Assembly: GCA_965243775.1 (NCBI GenBank)
Contig: CBDEWF010000112.1
Coordinates: 1 to 64,000, forward strand
Reading direction: 5' to 3'
From: Sansalvadorimonas sp965243775
GTDB lineage: Bacteria > Pseudomonadota > Gammaproteobacteria > Pseudomonadales > Endozoicomonadaceae
Length of the DNA stretch: 64,000 nt
The position numbers were made by a program, and so were the translations under genes. This document shows positions 35,051 through 43,687 of this stretch, piece after piece. Below the pieces are notes generated by a model. That model made no database searches, had not been told where the DNA came from, and saw only the letters and a program-made list of their open reading frames with translations. Positions within the stretch are counted from its first letter, which is position 1, and each line of letters opens with the position of its first letter.

Positions 35051-37144
35051 TTAGTTAAGGGTTATACGGCCAAGGGGTTGTACAGTAATTTCTTCTGTTA
35101 GTTCCTGATGTGATAACACTGCCAGTTCATACACTTCTGCTTCGAGCAGCTTCCTGACATAGCGGCGGATATCCATAGAGGTGATCATAACCGGCTTATG
35201 ATCCAGATGCCCGATTTTGCCTACTGTGGCTTTTACCTTTTCAACAAAATTTGCGGTTACTGTCGGGTCAAGAGCCAGATAGGCACCTGCCGATGTCTGC
35301 CTGATACCACTTCGAATCGTGTCCTCAAGATCCTGATCAAGCAAATAAACAGGAAGTATGTTTTGTCCGTTACTGTACTTATAACTGATATAACGCTTCA
35401 AGCTGCTGCGCACATATTCAGTTAACTGGACAACTTCCTTTTCCTTATGCCCCCAGATAACCAGGGACTGAAGAATTGTCCTCAGGTTTCTGATGGAGAT
35501 ATCCTCAGAGACAAGGCGCTGAAATATTTCAGCTATTTTATTAACTGGAATCAGTCGCTGAACTTCTTTAATCAATTCACCGAAGGAGTCTTCCATTTTC
35601 TCAAGAAGGAAACGGGTTTCCTGAATGCCGATAAAATCTTCAGCGTATTTCTTCAGAACAAAAGCCAGGTGGTTGGTCAGAATCTGTGAGTCACTCATAT
35701 AGCTCACACCAGCATTCTCCAACTGATACTTATTGGAATCCTTGACCCATAGAGTATCAAGGTTAGGAATAAACTGATCTCCAGTTTCATAGGGAACTTT
35801 AAGCATATCCAGATGTTCAGCCTGTTCCCGGGCAAATACATAACCAGCCCTGAAATGACCATGGGCCACAGGAACTTCATTCAGCATGACTGAGTAATGA
35901 TCTTCTTCCAGGGAATCATTAAAACGAAGATGGATGCCAGGAAATGGTACACCAAGATCCATATAAAGAGCTTTTCTGACTTTCAGAAGCTCTTCATTCA
36001 ACTCTGTAGTATCCAGCCTTTCCTGTAAAGATGTGGGCACATCGATAATCAGAGGCAGGGTCTGGGTAAACTCTTCCTGCTGATCCAGACGCTGATTCTT
36101 GTCAGGCTTTCCGGAAGCAGCAGCCTGCATGGCCGGTATTCCGCCTTCTTCCTTGGCTTCTCCTTTTTCGAGCTTACGCAGCTTATAAAAACCACCTCCG
36201 CCAATCAGTCCTGCCAGTACAAGGAAAGTTAAGGTTGGAAAACCAGGTACCAGTGAGAAGCCCAGCAGCAAACCTCCCCCTACCATCAGAGCCTTCGGTT
36301 TATCCAGTAACTGACTACCGATTTCGTTACCGAGGTCAGTGGCTTCCTCAGTCGAAACCCGGGTAACAATAATACCGGCTGTAATAGAGATCAGCAGAGC
36401 CGGAATCTGGGAAATCAGGCCATCACCTATGGTCAGGATTGAATAAAGCTGAAGAGCCTCTCCGGCAGGCAGACCTTTGTTAAATACTCCGATACTGACT
36501 CCGGCGGCAATATTCACGAAGATGATGATCAGGCCCGCTATTGCATCACCTTTAACAAACTTCATGGCACCATCCATGGAACCATAAAGCTGAGATTCTT
36601 TTTCAACCAGACCTCGGCGACGCTGGGCTTCTTCCATATCAATGGCGCCACCACGCATATCTGCGTCGATACTCATCTGCTTGCCAGGCATACCATCAAG
36701 AGAGAAACGGGCAGATACTTCCGCTACCCGCTCGGAACCTTTGGTGATAACCAAAAACTGGACAATTGTTATGATCAGGAAGATAACGATACCCACAGTG
36801 AGGTTACCGCCAACCACAAAGTTTCCAAATGTGTATACGATCTGGCCAGCATCTCCCTCCAGAAGAATCAATCGGGTCGTGGTTATGGATAGCGAGAGCC
36901 GGAAGAGTGTTGTAATCAGCAGAACCGAAGGGAAGGTTGAGAATTCAAGGGGACCTTTCAGATAAATCGCAGTCATCAGTAGAATGGCTGAGATTCCCAT
37001 ATTTGTTGCTATCAGCAAATCCACCAGCACCGTAGGCATTGGCAGAATAATCAGCACAATTATGGAAACCAGCAAAACAGCAAGCATAAGGTCATTACGC
37101 TTGCCAATGCCCACCAGGACTGATTTCACGCTAAGAGTGCTCAT
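35051..37144 (-). CDS. sctV: T3SS export gate protein SctV (LcrD/InvA family)
   Basis: A 697-residue inner-membrane protein. The N-terminal half has about eight membrane helices with family features FRLSLSITTTRLIL, GDAGQIVYTFGNFVVGGNLT, RVAEVSARFSLDGMPGKQMS and IDADMRGGAIDMEEAQRRRG. The C-terminal half is the cytoplasmic domain that forms the nonameric ring docking substrates and chaperones. It forms the export gate with SctRSTU, which are not in this window. It is the last gene of an sctX-sctY-sctV unit, the order seen in Ysc-type systems. The frame is intact. A flagellar FlhA is less likely given the neighbours. Confidence 0.95.
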   Translation of the reverse strand: MSTLSVKSVLVGIGKRNDLMLAVLLVSIIVLIILPMPTVLVDLLIATNMGISAILLMTAIYLKGPLEFSTFPSVLLITTLFRLSLSITTTRLILLEGDAGQIVYTFGNFVVGGNLTVGIVIFLIITIVQFLVITKGSERVAEVSARFSLDGMPGKQMSIDADMRGGAIDMEEAQRRRGLVEKESQLYGSMDGAMKFVKGDAIAGLIIIFVNIAAGVSIGVFNKGLPAGEALQLYSILTIGDGLISQIPALLISITAGIIVTRVSTEEATDLGNEIGSQLLDKPKALMVGGGLLLGFSLVPGFPTLTFLVLAGLIGGGGFYKLRKLEKGEAKEEGGIPAMQAAASGKPDKNQRLDQQEEFTQTLPLIIDVPTSLQERLDTTELNEELLKVRKALYMDLGVPFPGIHLRFNDSLEEDHYSVMLNEVPVAHGHFRAGYVFAREQAEHLDMLKVPYETGDQFIPNLDTLWVKDSNKYQLENAGVSYMSDSQILTNHLAFVLKKYAEDFIGIQETRFLLEKMEDSFGELIKEVQRLIPVNKIAEIFQRLVSEDISIRNLRTILQSLVIWGHKEKEVVQLTEYVRSSLKRYISYKYSNGQNILPVYLLDQDLEDTIRSGIRQTSAGAYLALDPTVTANFVEKVKATVGKIGHLDHKPVMITSMDIRRYVRKLLEAEVYELAVLSHQELTEEITVQPLGRITLN

Positions 37145-37186
37145 TATGTTCGGTATCGCAGCCTGATAAGGGAGGCCGGCCGCAGA

Positions 37187-37552
37187 TTACTGTTCCGGGG
37201 CAGGGTCTCCGGGTTGCTCTTTCGCCTTGTCAAGACGAATTCTGGCCCGCCCCTGAATCCATGATATTTCTGTGGTATCCGTATCAGGCGGGATGCACTG
37301 TATGTACCTATCGGCCATAGCAAGGCTCTCTTCAGGCTGGTCATCGACCAGAAGAACATAACTGAGCATCCGGTAAACCTCCGGGTCTTCTGGAGCCAGA
37401 ACTTTCAGCCCTTTCAGCAGTTTAAGGCAATCCTTAAACTGTCTTTGCTGAAGTCGGGTATAAGCTTGGGTTAGCACCCAGTCTTTCTGGGCTTCCTGCA
37501 GGCTTTTTTCCTGAAGAGCTTTTGTTTCAGGGGAATCTGATGCTTCACTCAT
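37187..37552 (-). CDS. sctY: T3SS protein SctY (YscY-like TPR chaperone)
   Basis: A 121-residue helical TPR-like protein: AYTRLQQRQFKDCLKLLKGL, then DPEVYRMLSYVLLVDDQPEE and SLAMADRYIQC. Size, fold and position between the SctX-like gene and sctV match YscY of the Yersinia-type systems, which binds YscX and SctV and is needed for early substrate export. It lies four bases after the sctX stop. Sequence similarity to YscY was judged by eye, so the name rests partly on gene order. Confidence 0.75.
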   Translation of the reverse strand: MSEASDSPETKALQEKSLQEAQKDWVLTQAYTRLQQRQFKDCLKLLKGLKVLAPEDPEVYRMLSYVLLVDDQPEESLAMADRYIQCIPPDTDTTEISWIQGRARIRLDKAKEQPGDPAPEQ

Positions 37553-37556
37553 GGCT

Positions 37557-37940
37557 TCAGGCAGGGATCAGAAGGTTTCGAGCCATCTGAGCCATCATTT
37601 CCAGCTCAGAATCTTGCTGCAATAAAGCGATCATTTCCTTTAAATCAGCTTTATCCGCATCGCTTAGTTCCATTACGAGGGTAGCTGCTGACAACTCCAG
37701 AACGCCACTGCGAAGATCACGGTTATCCTGAGGGGTGTAGGACTGTAGGCGCTCCCCCCGGACAAACTTCATCAGTTGATTGGTAGAATCCTCTTTGGCA
37801 AGGGCTTGGTCTGTATGTACAGTTATGGTACTTCCGGCAGGTTTAATTGCCGATTTAGAAGGCAGAGCAGCATATTCACTGCCTGTAGTATGACTGACGC
37901 CCACCAGACCACTGCTGATATCCCCTATTGCTGAAGCCAT
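37557..37940 (-). CDS. sctX: T3SS protein SctX (YscX-like)
   Basis: A 127-residue protein with a disordered, Ser/Thr-rich N-terminus that fits a type III signal and a helical C-terminus (RSGVLELSAATLVMELSDAD, ending EMMAQMARNLLIPA). It occupies the YscX position, directly before the YscY-like gene and sctV. In Yersinia, YscX is an exported early substrate that needs YscY. Assignment relies on size, C-terminal pattern and context. It is divergent from the secretin gene sctC, with 56 bases between them. Confidence 0.72.
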   Translation of the reverse strand: MASAIGDISSGLVGVSHTTGSEYAALPSKSAIKPAGSTITVHTDQALAKEDSTNQLMKFVRGERLQSYTPQDNRDLRSGVLELSAATLVMELSDADKADLKEMIALLQQDSELEMMAQMARNLLIPA

Positions 37941-37996
37941 TTCCTGTTATCTCCAAAAATCACTCCTCCTTTAATTGAAGCCTGAAAAACCTATCC

Positions 37997-40189
37997 ATGC
38001 AGAACATGCAGAATTCCAGATGGTTGTATAAACTTGCCTTATTGACAACGATTTTTCATAAGGGGCGTTTCCGCCCGGATGCATGCATGGACGCAATCGC
38101 ACGGATTTGGCTATCCCGTAAGCTGTTATCCCCTGAAAATGGGGCTCAATGGGTGAAACCTTTAATTTTCATTCTTTCCCTGATGGCTTGCCCTCTGGCC
38201 TACTCTGGTGCAGAGAATACCGACGCATGGCCGCGAGAATATGATTTTTCAATTCAGGAGGAAGGTCAAAAACATATTGTACAACCCGGCGAAACCCTCT
38301 CCGAAATTGCTGAAATGTACGATGTTCCGACAGCTTTGCTGGCTCATCACAATGGGATTCCAGATCCAGAAAACCTGATAGTTGGCCAAGTTCTACGCCT
38401 GCCCGGTGAAAACTATCCTGAAGATATTCTCCTTCCAGAAGAGCCTACAGCAGCAGGAGAAATGCCTTCAGCCAATACTGCGGCAGATATGGCAAACATT
38501 ACTATGGACACTGGCATGCCCATTGAGAGTGTGCCTGTATCCGATATGTCCATACCTGACACCATAGCGCCGGAAATGACGATGATGCCAGAAATTCCTG
38601 GCATGCACATGCAAAGTTCAGAGCCATCAGCACAGGAGGGTGACTTTGGTAGCCGTCCTTATGCTTACTTCGGAAACAGTGATCCGGTAGCCGATGTTCT
38701 CCATAACTTTGCCAGCAACTATGCCATCCCAACCATAATCAGTGAGGGCGTGGGTGGTGTCGTGAATGGACGCATAGGCCCCCTTTCTGCCGTAGAATTC
38801 CTGGATAAGATTGCCCAACTTAATAATTTGATCTGGTATTTCGATGGTAATACTCTCTACGTCTACAACAGTAATGAAATTGAAAAGCAGATCATCAACC
38901 TGCAGTTTCTCAGTGCTGAAGAATTCCAGAAAACCTTGATGGACATTGGTATCTGGGACAGTCGCTTCTACTGGCGCTCCCGACCTGAAGAGGGAATCAT
39001 CTACCTATCCGGCCCTCCCCGATATATGGAGCTGGTTACCCAGACCGCCAGTCTGCTGGACGCGAAAGCTGGCCAGCGCCAGAAAAGCCGACTAACGGTC
39101 AAAGTTTTCCCCCTGCGGTATGCTTGGGCCGATGACCGTGCCTTCAATTTCCGTAATCAGAATGTGACAGTGCCCGGTGTAGCAACCATTTTGCGCCAGA
39201 TAGTACAGGGTGGAGGTATTAGCGCCCCGGCTCCAGCTCAGGGAAGGTCATTACCAGGGCTTGAAGGAGCAACTCCTGCGGGGCAGGAGGCATCGAACCC
39301 AGCAGTCTCCAAAGCCACCGCTGACAAGGTCTTTATAAATGCAGATCGGCGTTTAAACGCCGTGATTATTCATGATCTTGAAACCAAAATGCCTATGTAT
39401 GAGAGCCTGATAAACACTCTCGATAAGCCTCTAGCCCAGGTTGAAATTAATGTTTCAATCATCGACATCAACACCAACAATCTGGATCAACTGGGTGTGA
39501 ACTGGAGGCTGGATAAGAACGACTCGGACTATATCCGCTTCAACCCTTTTGGTGGCCAGTCAGACACGGATATCTCAAACACCTTTAGCACCATTATCAA
39601 TGTCACGTCGGGCAAGCTGATGGCAAAGGTGAATCTTCTTTCAGAGTCTGGTAATGCCAAGATACTGGCCAGACCATCAGTACTTACTCTGGATAATATG
39701 GAGGCTGTTCTGGATAACAGCCAGACATTCTATGTCAAAGTGGCCGGACAGGAGTCAGCTGAGCTCTTTCCTGTCACTTATGGTTCGGTCTTGAAAGTCA
39801 CCCCTCGAATTGTTGATGAAACTACTGGGCGCAAACTCCACCTGAGCGTCAACATTCAGGATGGAGCCCAGGCTTCTGACGCACAGGGAGCGGATAACAT
39901 TCCTGTAGTAAAAAACAGTTCTATCAGTACCCAGGCTGTTATTGATGAAAATGAAAGTCTGCTTGTGGGTGGTTATTACTACGAAGAAACAAGAGAAGGC
40001 GTTGAGAAAATCCCTCTTCTTGGCGATATGCCTATTGTCGGTGCCGCTTTTAGAAACAAGACTGATGACAGGAAAAAGAATGTTCGGTTTGTTCCTGATC
40101 ACCCCCAGAATCGTCAGCCTTATGTGAACCAGGACTCTTCATCATTTTCCGCATCATCTGAGTTATCAGATGATGCGGAATCATTCTGA
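37997..40189 (+). CDS. sctC: T3SS outer-membrane secretin SctC with LysM domain, 3' frameshift
   Basis: A 730-residue secretin as read. After a long N-terminal export signal (hydrophobic LIFILSLMACPLAYSGA), residues about 92-136 form a LysM peptidoglycan-binding domain (HIVQPGETLSEIAEMYDVPT, NLIVGQVLRLPGE), unusual for SctC. N0/N1 domains follow (IISEGVGGVVNGRIGPLSAV), then the secretin core (VEINVSIIDINTNNLDQLGV, NAKILARPSVLTLDN). The expected end LFLITPRIVSLM is in the +1 frame and would stop at 40127. An extra base near 40075-40092 replaces it with 33 unrelated residues overlapping sctL. It forms the outer-membrane ring of the injectisome. It is transcribed divergently from sctX-Y-V and convergently to sctL. 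Confidence 0.85.
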   Translation: MQNMQNSRWLYKLALLTTIFHKGRFRPDACMDAIARIWLSRKLLSPENGAQWVKPLIFILSLMACPLAYSGAENTDAWPREYDFSIQEEGQKHIVQPGETLSEIAEMYDVPTALLAHHNGIPDPENLIVGQVLRLPGENYPEDILLPEEPTAAGEMPSANTAADMANITMDTGMPIESVPVSDMSIPDTIAPEMTMMPEIPGMHMQSSEPSAQEGDFGSRPYAYFGNSDPVADVLHNFASNYAIPTIISEGVGGVVNGRIGPLSAVEFLDKIAQLNNLIWYFDGNTLYVYNSNEIEKQIINLQFLSAEEFQKTLMDIGIWDSRFYWRSRPEEGIIYLSGPPRYMELVTQTASLLDAKAGQRQKSRLTVKVFPLRYAWADDRAFNFRNQNVTVPGVATILRQIVQGGGISAPAPAQGRSLPGLEGATPAGQEASNPAVSKATADKVFINADRRLNAVIIHDLETKMPMYESLINTLDKPLAQVEINVSIIDINTNNLDQLGVNWRLDKNDSDYIRFNPFGGQSDTDISNTFSTIINVTSGKLMAKVNLLSESGNAKILARPSVLTLDNMEAVLDNSQTFYVKVAGQESAELFPVTYGSVLKVTPRIVDETTGRKLHLSVNIQDGAQASDAQGADNIPVVKNSSISTQAVIDENESLLVGGYYYEETREGVEKIPLLGDMPIVGAAFRNKTDDRKKNVRFVPDHPQNRQPYVNQDSSSFSASSELSDDAESF

Positions 40190-40884
40190 TGATCTGGAGC
40201 TGATTCTGACTGTACAGGAGTTTCAGCCCAATCAGGAGAACTTTCCTTACGGACAGTCTCCAGTGAATTCTCAGTCAGCTTACTAAAACGCTTTCTAAGA
40301 GCTTCCAGTTGAATATCAATACTGGCATCAACTACACCTATCTTGCTTTCCAGAATGCAGCTGCCAGCTTTCAGCCGAGGGTCTGATACGGGGTTGAGAA
40401 GCCCTACCCCTTTATAACCAGATAAAATGTCAGCCACCTGTTCTTTCACATAACTGTAATGAGATGGTGGTACTCTGACCGTAACCTGGCGCTCATTTCT
40501 CACATGCTGCAGTCCACTTTTGATAAGTCCCACAGTCAGCGCCCGGTCATCATATCCATCAATGATTTTATTCACCGCTGTCATCAGGATTTCGGCCAGA
40601 GAAGCTTCAACATCAGCCAGATAACTTATTGAACGGTCAACCATTTTCAGCATCTGCTCAGACTGCTCCAGGCGGCTTTGCATCATACCATCCTGATAAC
40701 CTCTCTCCTTTTCCTGTTCATAAGCCTGTTTTGCCTCTTCGACGATCTGGGCAGCATTTTCTCGGGCTCTTTCAACAAGCAGTGTGGATTTTTCAATTAC
40801 AGAATAGTCTGCGGCACTGATCACTTTCTGGCCTGGAGCCAAAGTGAAATCCTGTTTTTTTATCGTAACAATTTTCAGGCTCAT
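40120..40884 (-). CDS. sctL: T3SS ATPase-complex stator SctL
   Basis: A 254-residue protein of the YscL/FliH type. The N-terminal segment and a long charged coiled coil (ARENAAQIVEEAKQAYEQEK) precede a C-terminal domain with VKEQVADILSGYKG and GSCILESKIGVVDASIDIQL, the family's conserved tail. It links the SctN ATPase to the cytoplasmic ring protein SctQ, neither of which is in the window. An unusual extra acidic tail (DNSDDAENDEESWFT) follows the domain. The start overlaps the sctK stop by four bases, so sctI-J-K-L form one unit as in Ysc systems. Confidence 0.88.
   Translation of the reverse strand: MSLKIVTIKKQDFTLAPGQKVISAADYSVIEKSTLLVERARENAAQIVEEAKQAYEQEKERGYQDGMMQSRLEQSEQMLKMVDRSISYLADVEASLAEILMTAVNKIIDGYDDRALTVGLIKSGLQHVRNERQVTVRVPPSHYSYVKEQVADILSGYKGVGLLNPVSDPRLKAGSCILESKIGVVDASIDIQLEALRKRFSKLTENSLETVRKESSPDWAETPVQSESAPDHQNDSASSDNSDDAENDEESWFT
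40147..40180. repeat. Perfect 15-bp hairpin between converging sctC and sctL
   Basis: The arms ttccgcatcatctga (40147-40161) and tcagatgatgcggaa (40166-40180) pair perfectly around gtta. It lies just past the position where sctC would end without its frame change, and inside the acidic C-terminal coding tail of sctL. It may terminate transcription in both directions, though no T-run flanks it. Confidence 0.6.
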
Positions 40885-41538
40885 CTTATAAACTCTTTCA
40901 TTAACTTGCGCAGCATTACACCTCCCAAGTGCTGCACATCAGATGGGTAACTGGCAGCACCGCCAGCATAGAAATAATCTTTGCTCGGCATGGGAAGCTT
41001 GAACAGTAATCTTTTTTTAAAGCCTTCTGGTTCTTTTGAAAAAACGGCTCCCAGCAGTCGGACACCTGTTCTAAAAATATGTTTTTTCAATTCATCAGGA
41101 GTGTTCCAGTCAATGGAGAACTCCGATTTAAAGCTCTCAGGCAATTTTCCGGCTAGAAAAGGTCCCTTCTTGATAGCGTAAGTGATAGCTTTCTTTACCT
41201 ATGCAGGCTTCAACTGCGGCCCTTTCTTCTCTTTTTAATATGCCTTTGAGAAGCGGCGCATTTAAAGCAAGCCCCGCATGATAAACGATGGGAGTAAGGT
41301 ACTTTCTACTGGAAAGAGCCATCTGTTTCTCTAGCCGGGAAAAATCGAGGTCAACCTTATCAACTAGATCGTAAGACCTGAGAATATGACGGGAAGCCCA
41401 ATGGGCAGTAACGGCACTGCCGGTAAGAGTTTCGATAATATTACTGTTTGGCAGAGACTCCAGCCAGGATGCATCAATATACCCAGCCGGAGCAAAGTTG
41501 AATTCAATGATTGGTGACAGCTGATTCAGGTCCATCAT
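40881..41538 (-). pseudogene. sctK: T3SS protein SctK, frameshifted
   Basis: Two reading frames together make a YscK-like protein of about 218 residues, the normal family size. The N-terminal part (FNFAPAGYIDASWLESLP, HWASRHILRSYDLVD) stops at 41137. The C-terminal part (ITYAIKKGPFLAGKLPESFK, IDWNTPDELKKHIFRTGVRL) runs to 40881 in the next frame. Removing one base near 41180-41195 restores continuity (KES-ITYAIKKG). SctK is a small protein of the cytoplasmic sorting platform and contacts SctD/SctJ and SctQ. The gene sits between sctJ and sctL with overlapping ends, so the original operon layout is intact. Confidence 0.78.
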
Positions 41539-42354
41539 TAATCCCCAACACGATCGACCTCAACAGTACTAACTTCAGCAAAACCTTCCTCATTAAAGTC
41601 GTCACGACCACTCCACCAGAGCCAGAACAAGACACTACAACCAGCCAGCGCAAGAATAAAGAGTGTCAGCAGAGCACCAAACAGCAGTAAAAGCCTGGAG
41701 CTTGACTCTGGTGTTACATCAATGGAAAGAACCGTCTCCAGCTCTTGGGGCAACATAACGCTGTCACCACTCACCTGGCTGGATGGAAAAAGTGAAACTG
41801 TAATCTTGTCCAATGAAAGCCCTTCAATACTGTTGGCAACCAGCGTTTTCACTTTAGGGACAAAACCAGCCAGCTCAAGCTCTGGGGTATACTTAATGAA
41901 TATCGAAGCGGATGAAGGAAAAGAGTCTTCATGACCTGCCCCTTGATCCTGGGGTAGTACTACATGAACCCTTGCAGTCAATACTCCATCAATCATGCGA
42001 AAGAGTTGCTGCTGAGAGCTCTTGAGACATAGAATAGGTATAACGTGCTTTCTCTTCAACAGGGGACGAGATCAAGCTGTCTTTTGGAAAAATATCACTG
42101 ACTGAGGAAAACCGGTCTTTGGGGAAACCGTTAACTCTAAGTAGGCGGATAGAACGGGATACATCTTCTGTGGCAACAGTCAGGGTGACATTACCATCTT
42201 TATCCATGGTTTTTTCTGCAGAAATCTGATTATCCAGCAAAATGGCAAGCATATCATTGCCTTCTTTCTCTGTAAGGCCCGTATAAAGCTGAACCTTACA
42301 GCCTGACAGCAGCAACAGGCCAAGAAGGCAAAGAGCAACTCTTATTTTTCGCAC
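41538..42354 (-). pseudogene. sctJ: T3SS inner-ring lipoprotein SctJ, frameshifted
   Basis: The 5' part has a lipoprotein signal (LLGLLLLSGCKVQLYTGL) and the family sequence LTEKEGNDMLAILLDNQISA through YTYSMSQELSA, then stops. The 3' part continues in another frame from IDGVLTARVHVVLPQ through the second ring-building motif to a C-terminal membrane helix (LLLLFGALLTLFILALAGCS). Deleting one base near 41990-42005 gives TLSHIDGVLTARVHV and a protein of about 271 residues, normal for SctJ. SctJ forms the inner-membrane ring with SctD. Its start lies 47 bases after the sctI stop, and its stop overlaps the sctK start. Confidence 0.85.
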
Positions 42355-42401
42355 AATGCTGTCCCTAGCATTTATGGATGTTATCCCGCTAACTAAAGCA
42401 G

Positions 42402-42842
42402 TTACTGCTGTTTCATCAAGGTTTCTACTGTCTGGGTTGCTTTACCAACCACTTTACCAATCAGGTCTTCAGTCATCATCAGGTTAGTCATGGCCTTTTG
42501 GGTTTTGAACATATCCTGCATGGACAATATCTCATCCGAACCAAGCATGTTATCGATCTTCTGATGGCGAGTATCAATATTCTCTTTCATCCCCTGAAAA
42601 GCATTGAGAATTTTATCTCCAAGATTTTCAGGAGCTTCTTTTAGGGGAACTTCTCCCCCCTGAATATTTGTTGTACTTTCATTCTTTATTCCCTCCTGCT
42701 CAAGGAGGGCACTGAAGTTATCAGCATCTTTGTCATCGGGGCGATCAACCAACTTATCTAGTTGCTGTTGATCCTGTTTCGTTAACGCCTTCTCGGTAGC
42801 AGTACCGATATTGTTAACACCTGGACTGGGCATGACCGCCAC
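42402..42842 (-). CDS. sctI: T3SS inner rod protein SctI
   Basis: A 146-residue protein. The N-terminal 70 residues are polar and disordered (DQQQLDKLVDRPDDKDADNF). The C-terminal 75 form helices with ENIDTRHQKIDNMLGSDEIL and SMQDMFKTQKAMTNLMMTED, ending in VGKATQTVETLMKQQ, the usual pattern of YscI/PrgJ-type rod subunits. It builds the inner rod connecting the export gate to the needle and helps substrate switching. It immediately precedes sctJ, as in Ysc operons. The 126-base gap on its upstream side shows no clear feature. Confidence 0.8.
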   Translation of the reverse strand: MAVMPSPGVNNIGTATEKALTKQDQQQLDKLVDRPDDKDADNFSALLEQEGIKNESTTNIQGGEVPLKEAPENLGDKILNAFQGMKENIDTRHQKIDNMLGSDEILSMQDMFKTQKAMTNLMMTEDLIGKVVGKATQTVETLMKQQ

Positions 42843-42968
42843 TCCTTTTTTGCCATACTCGACAGCTAAATCGGCTTAATATTCAAAGTCTAGACAAGCC
42901 TGTTCATCAGTAAAAAGCTGTCTTGGTGGAACAATAGGAAATGAAAACTCTTTTTTGAGTGCTTATCG

Positions 42969-43346
42969 TTATGAAGGGTTAGCTGTATCCTGTAATTTCA
43001 TCAAATATTGCAATATGGACTCAATTTGTGGCCCACCCAATCTTTCTGGAGTCACAAATACTAAGAAAACCAACTGGTTAGAATCTACAAGAGCACATTG
43101 AGTGTCAAATTTCTGACTCTGGTTTGAGTGACACAATATCAGCGCTTTTTCAGCTGAAGTCTCAATTCCAAAATCAGGAAGCTCTCTTACCAGATAAAAG
43201 AGAACACCGCCCTCGCATGGTTCAATGTAAAAGGTACCCCCCTGTTCAAAAGAAAACTGTAGAGGTCCAGACTCTGGCAAGGGCATATTTTTTATCCCCA
43301 AAGTCTGATTAAAATCCTGAATGGCTGCTTCTACAAGTTCCTGCAT
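42969..43346 (-). CDS. T3SS chaperone, CesT/SycN-like
   Basis: A 125-residue acidic protein with the alpha-beta pattern of class I type III chaperones: an N-terminal helix (LVEAAIQDFNQTLGI), paired strands (PLQFSFEQGGTFYIEPCEGG, VLFYLVREL) and a C-terminal helix. It lies directly after sctW and tyeA, the position of SycN in Yersinia, where SycN with YscB chaperones the gatekeeper. That makes a gatekeeper chaperone most likely, but sequence alone does not exclude an effector chaperone. Confidence 0.68.
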   Translation of the reverse strand: MQELVEAAIQDFNQTLGIKNMPLPESGPLQFSFEQGGTFYIEPCEGGVLFYLVRELPDFGIETSAEKALILCHSNQSQKFDTQCALVDSNQLVFLVFVTPERLGGPQIESILQYLMKLQDTANPS

Positions 43347-43357
43347 TGTCAGACACC

Positions 43358-43687
43358 TTAGATATCGAAATCCATTTCAAAATCATCATCGTCATCATCG
43401 TCGTACTCTTCTTCCTCTTCTTCCTCTTCAATAAGATCATCGAGAGCTTCCTGAACGGCTTCGAGAATATTCTCCCTGTGTTCAGGATCCTTGAAGTACT
43501 GGTCGGGCACTTTTCTGTATGTTTCAAGTATCTGATTCAATACAAAGATTTTAACACCAAGATTATCACCAGGAACCCCCATTTTTCCTGGAATGCCTTC
43601 AATATCTGTTGCTGATATCCAACGTTGATTCAACAGACGAAGAATCTCTTCTACCAACACTCCCTTGGTAATAGCGGGTTCAGTCAT
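43358..43687 (-). CDS. tyeA: T3SS gatekeeper subunit TyeA
   Basis: A 109-residue protein. The first 85 residues fit TyeA: EILRLLNQRWISATDIEGIP, then VKIFVLNQILETYRKVPDQY and FKDPEHRENILEAVQEALDD. TyeA binds the C-terminal part of SctW/YopN to form the plug that holds back effectors until contact. An acidic tail of eight Glu, a Tyr and seven Asp follows, from simple GAA/GAT-like repeats at about 43384-43430, not a usual TyeA feature. It directly follows sctW, with only the stop codon separating them. Confidence 0.82.
   Translation of the reverse strand: MTEPAITKGVLVEEILRLLNQRWISATDIEGIPGKMGVPGDNLGVKIFVLNQILETYRKVPDQYFKDPEHRENILEAVQEALDDLIEEEEEEEEYDDDDDDDFEMDFDI

Noticed and set aside
42945..42965. 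A possible terminator (actc-tttttt-gagt) between sctI and the chaperone gene
   Set aside because: A four-base stem is too weak to call, and the operon appears continuous.
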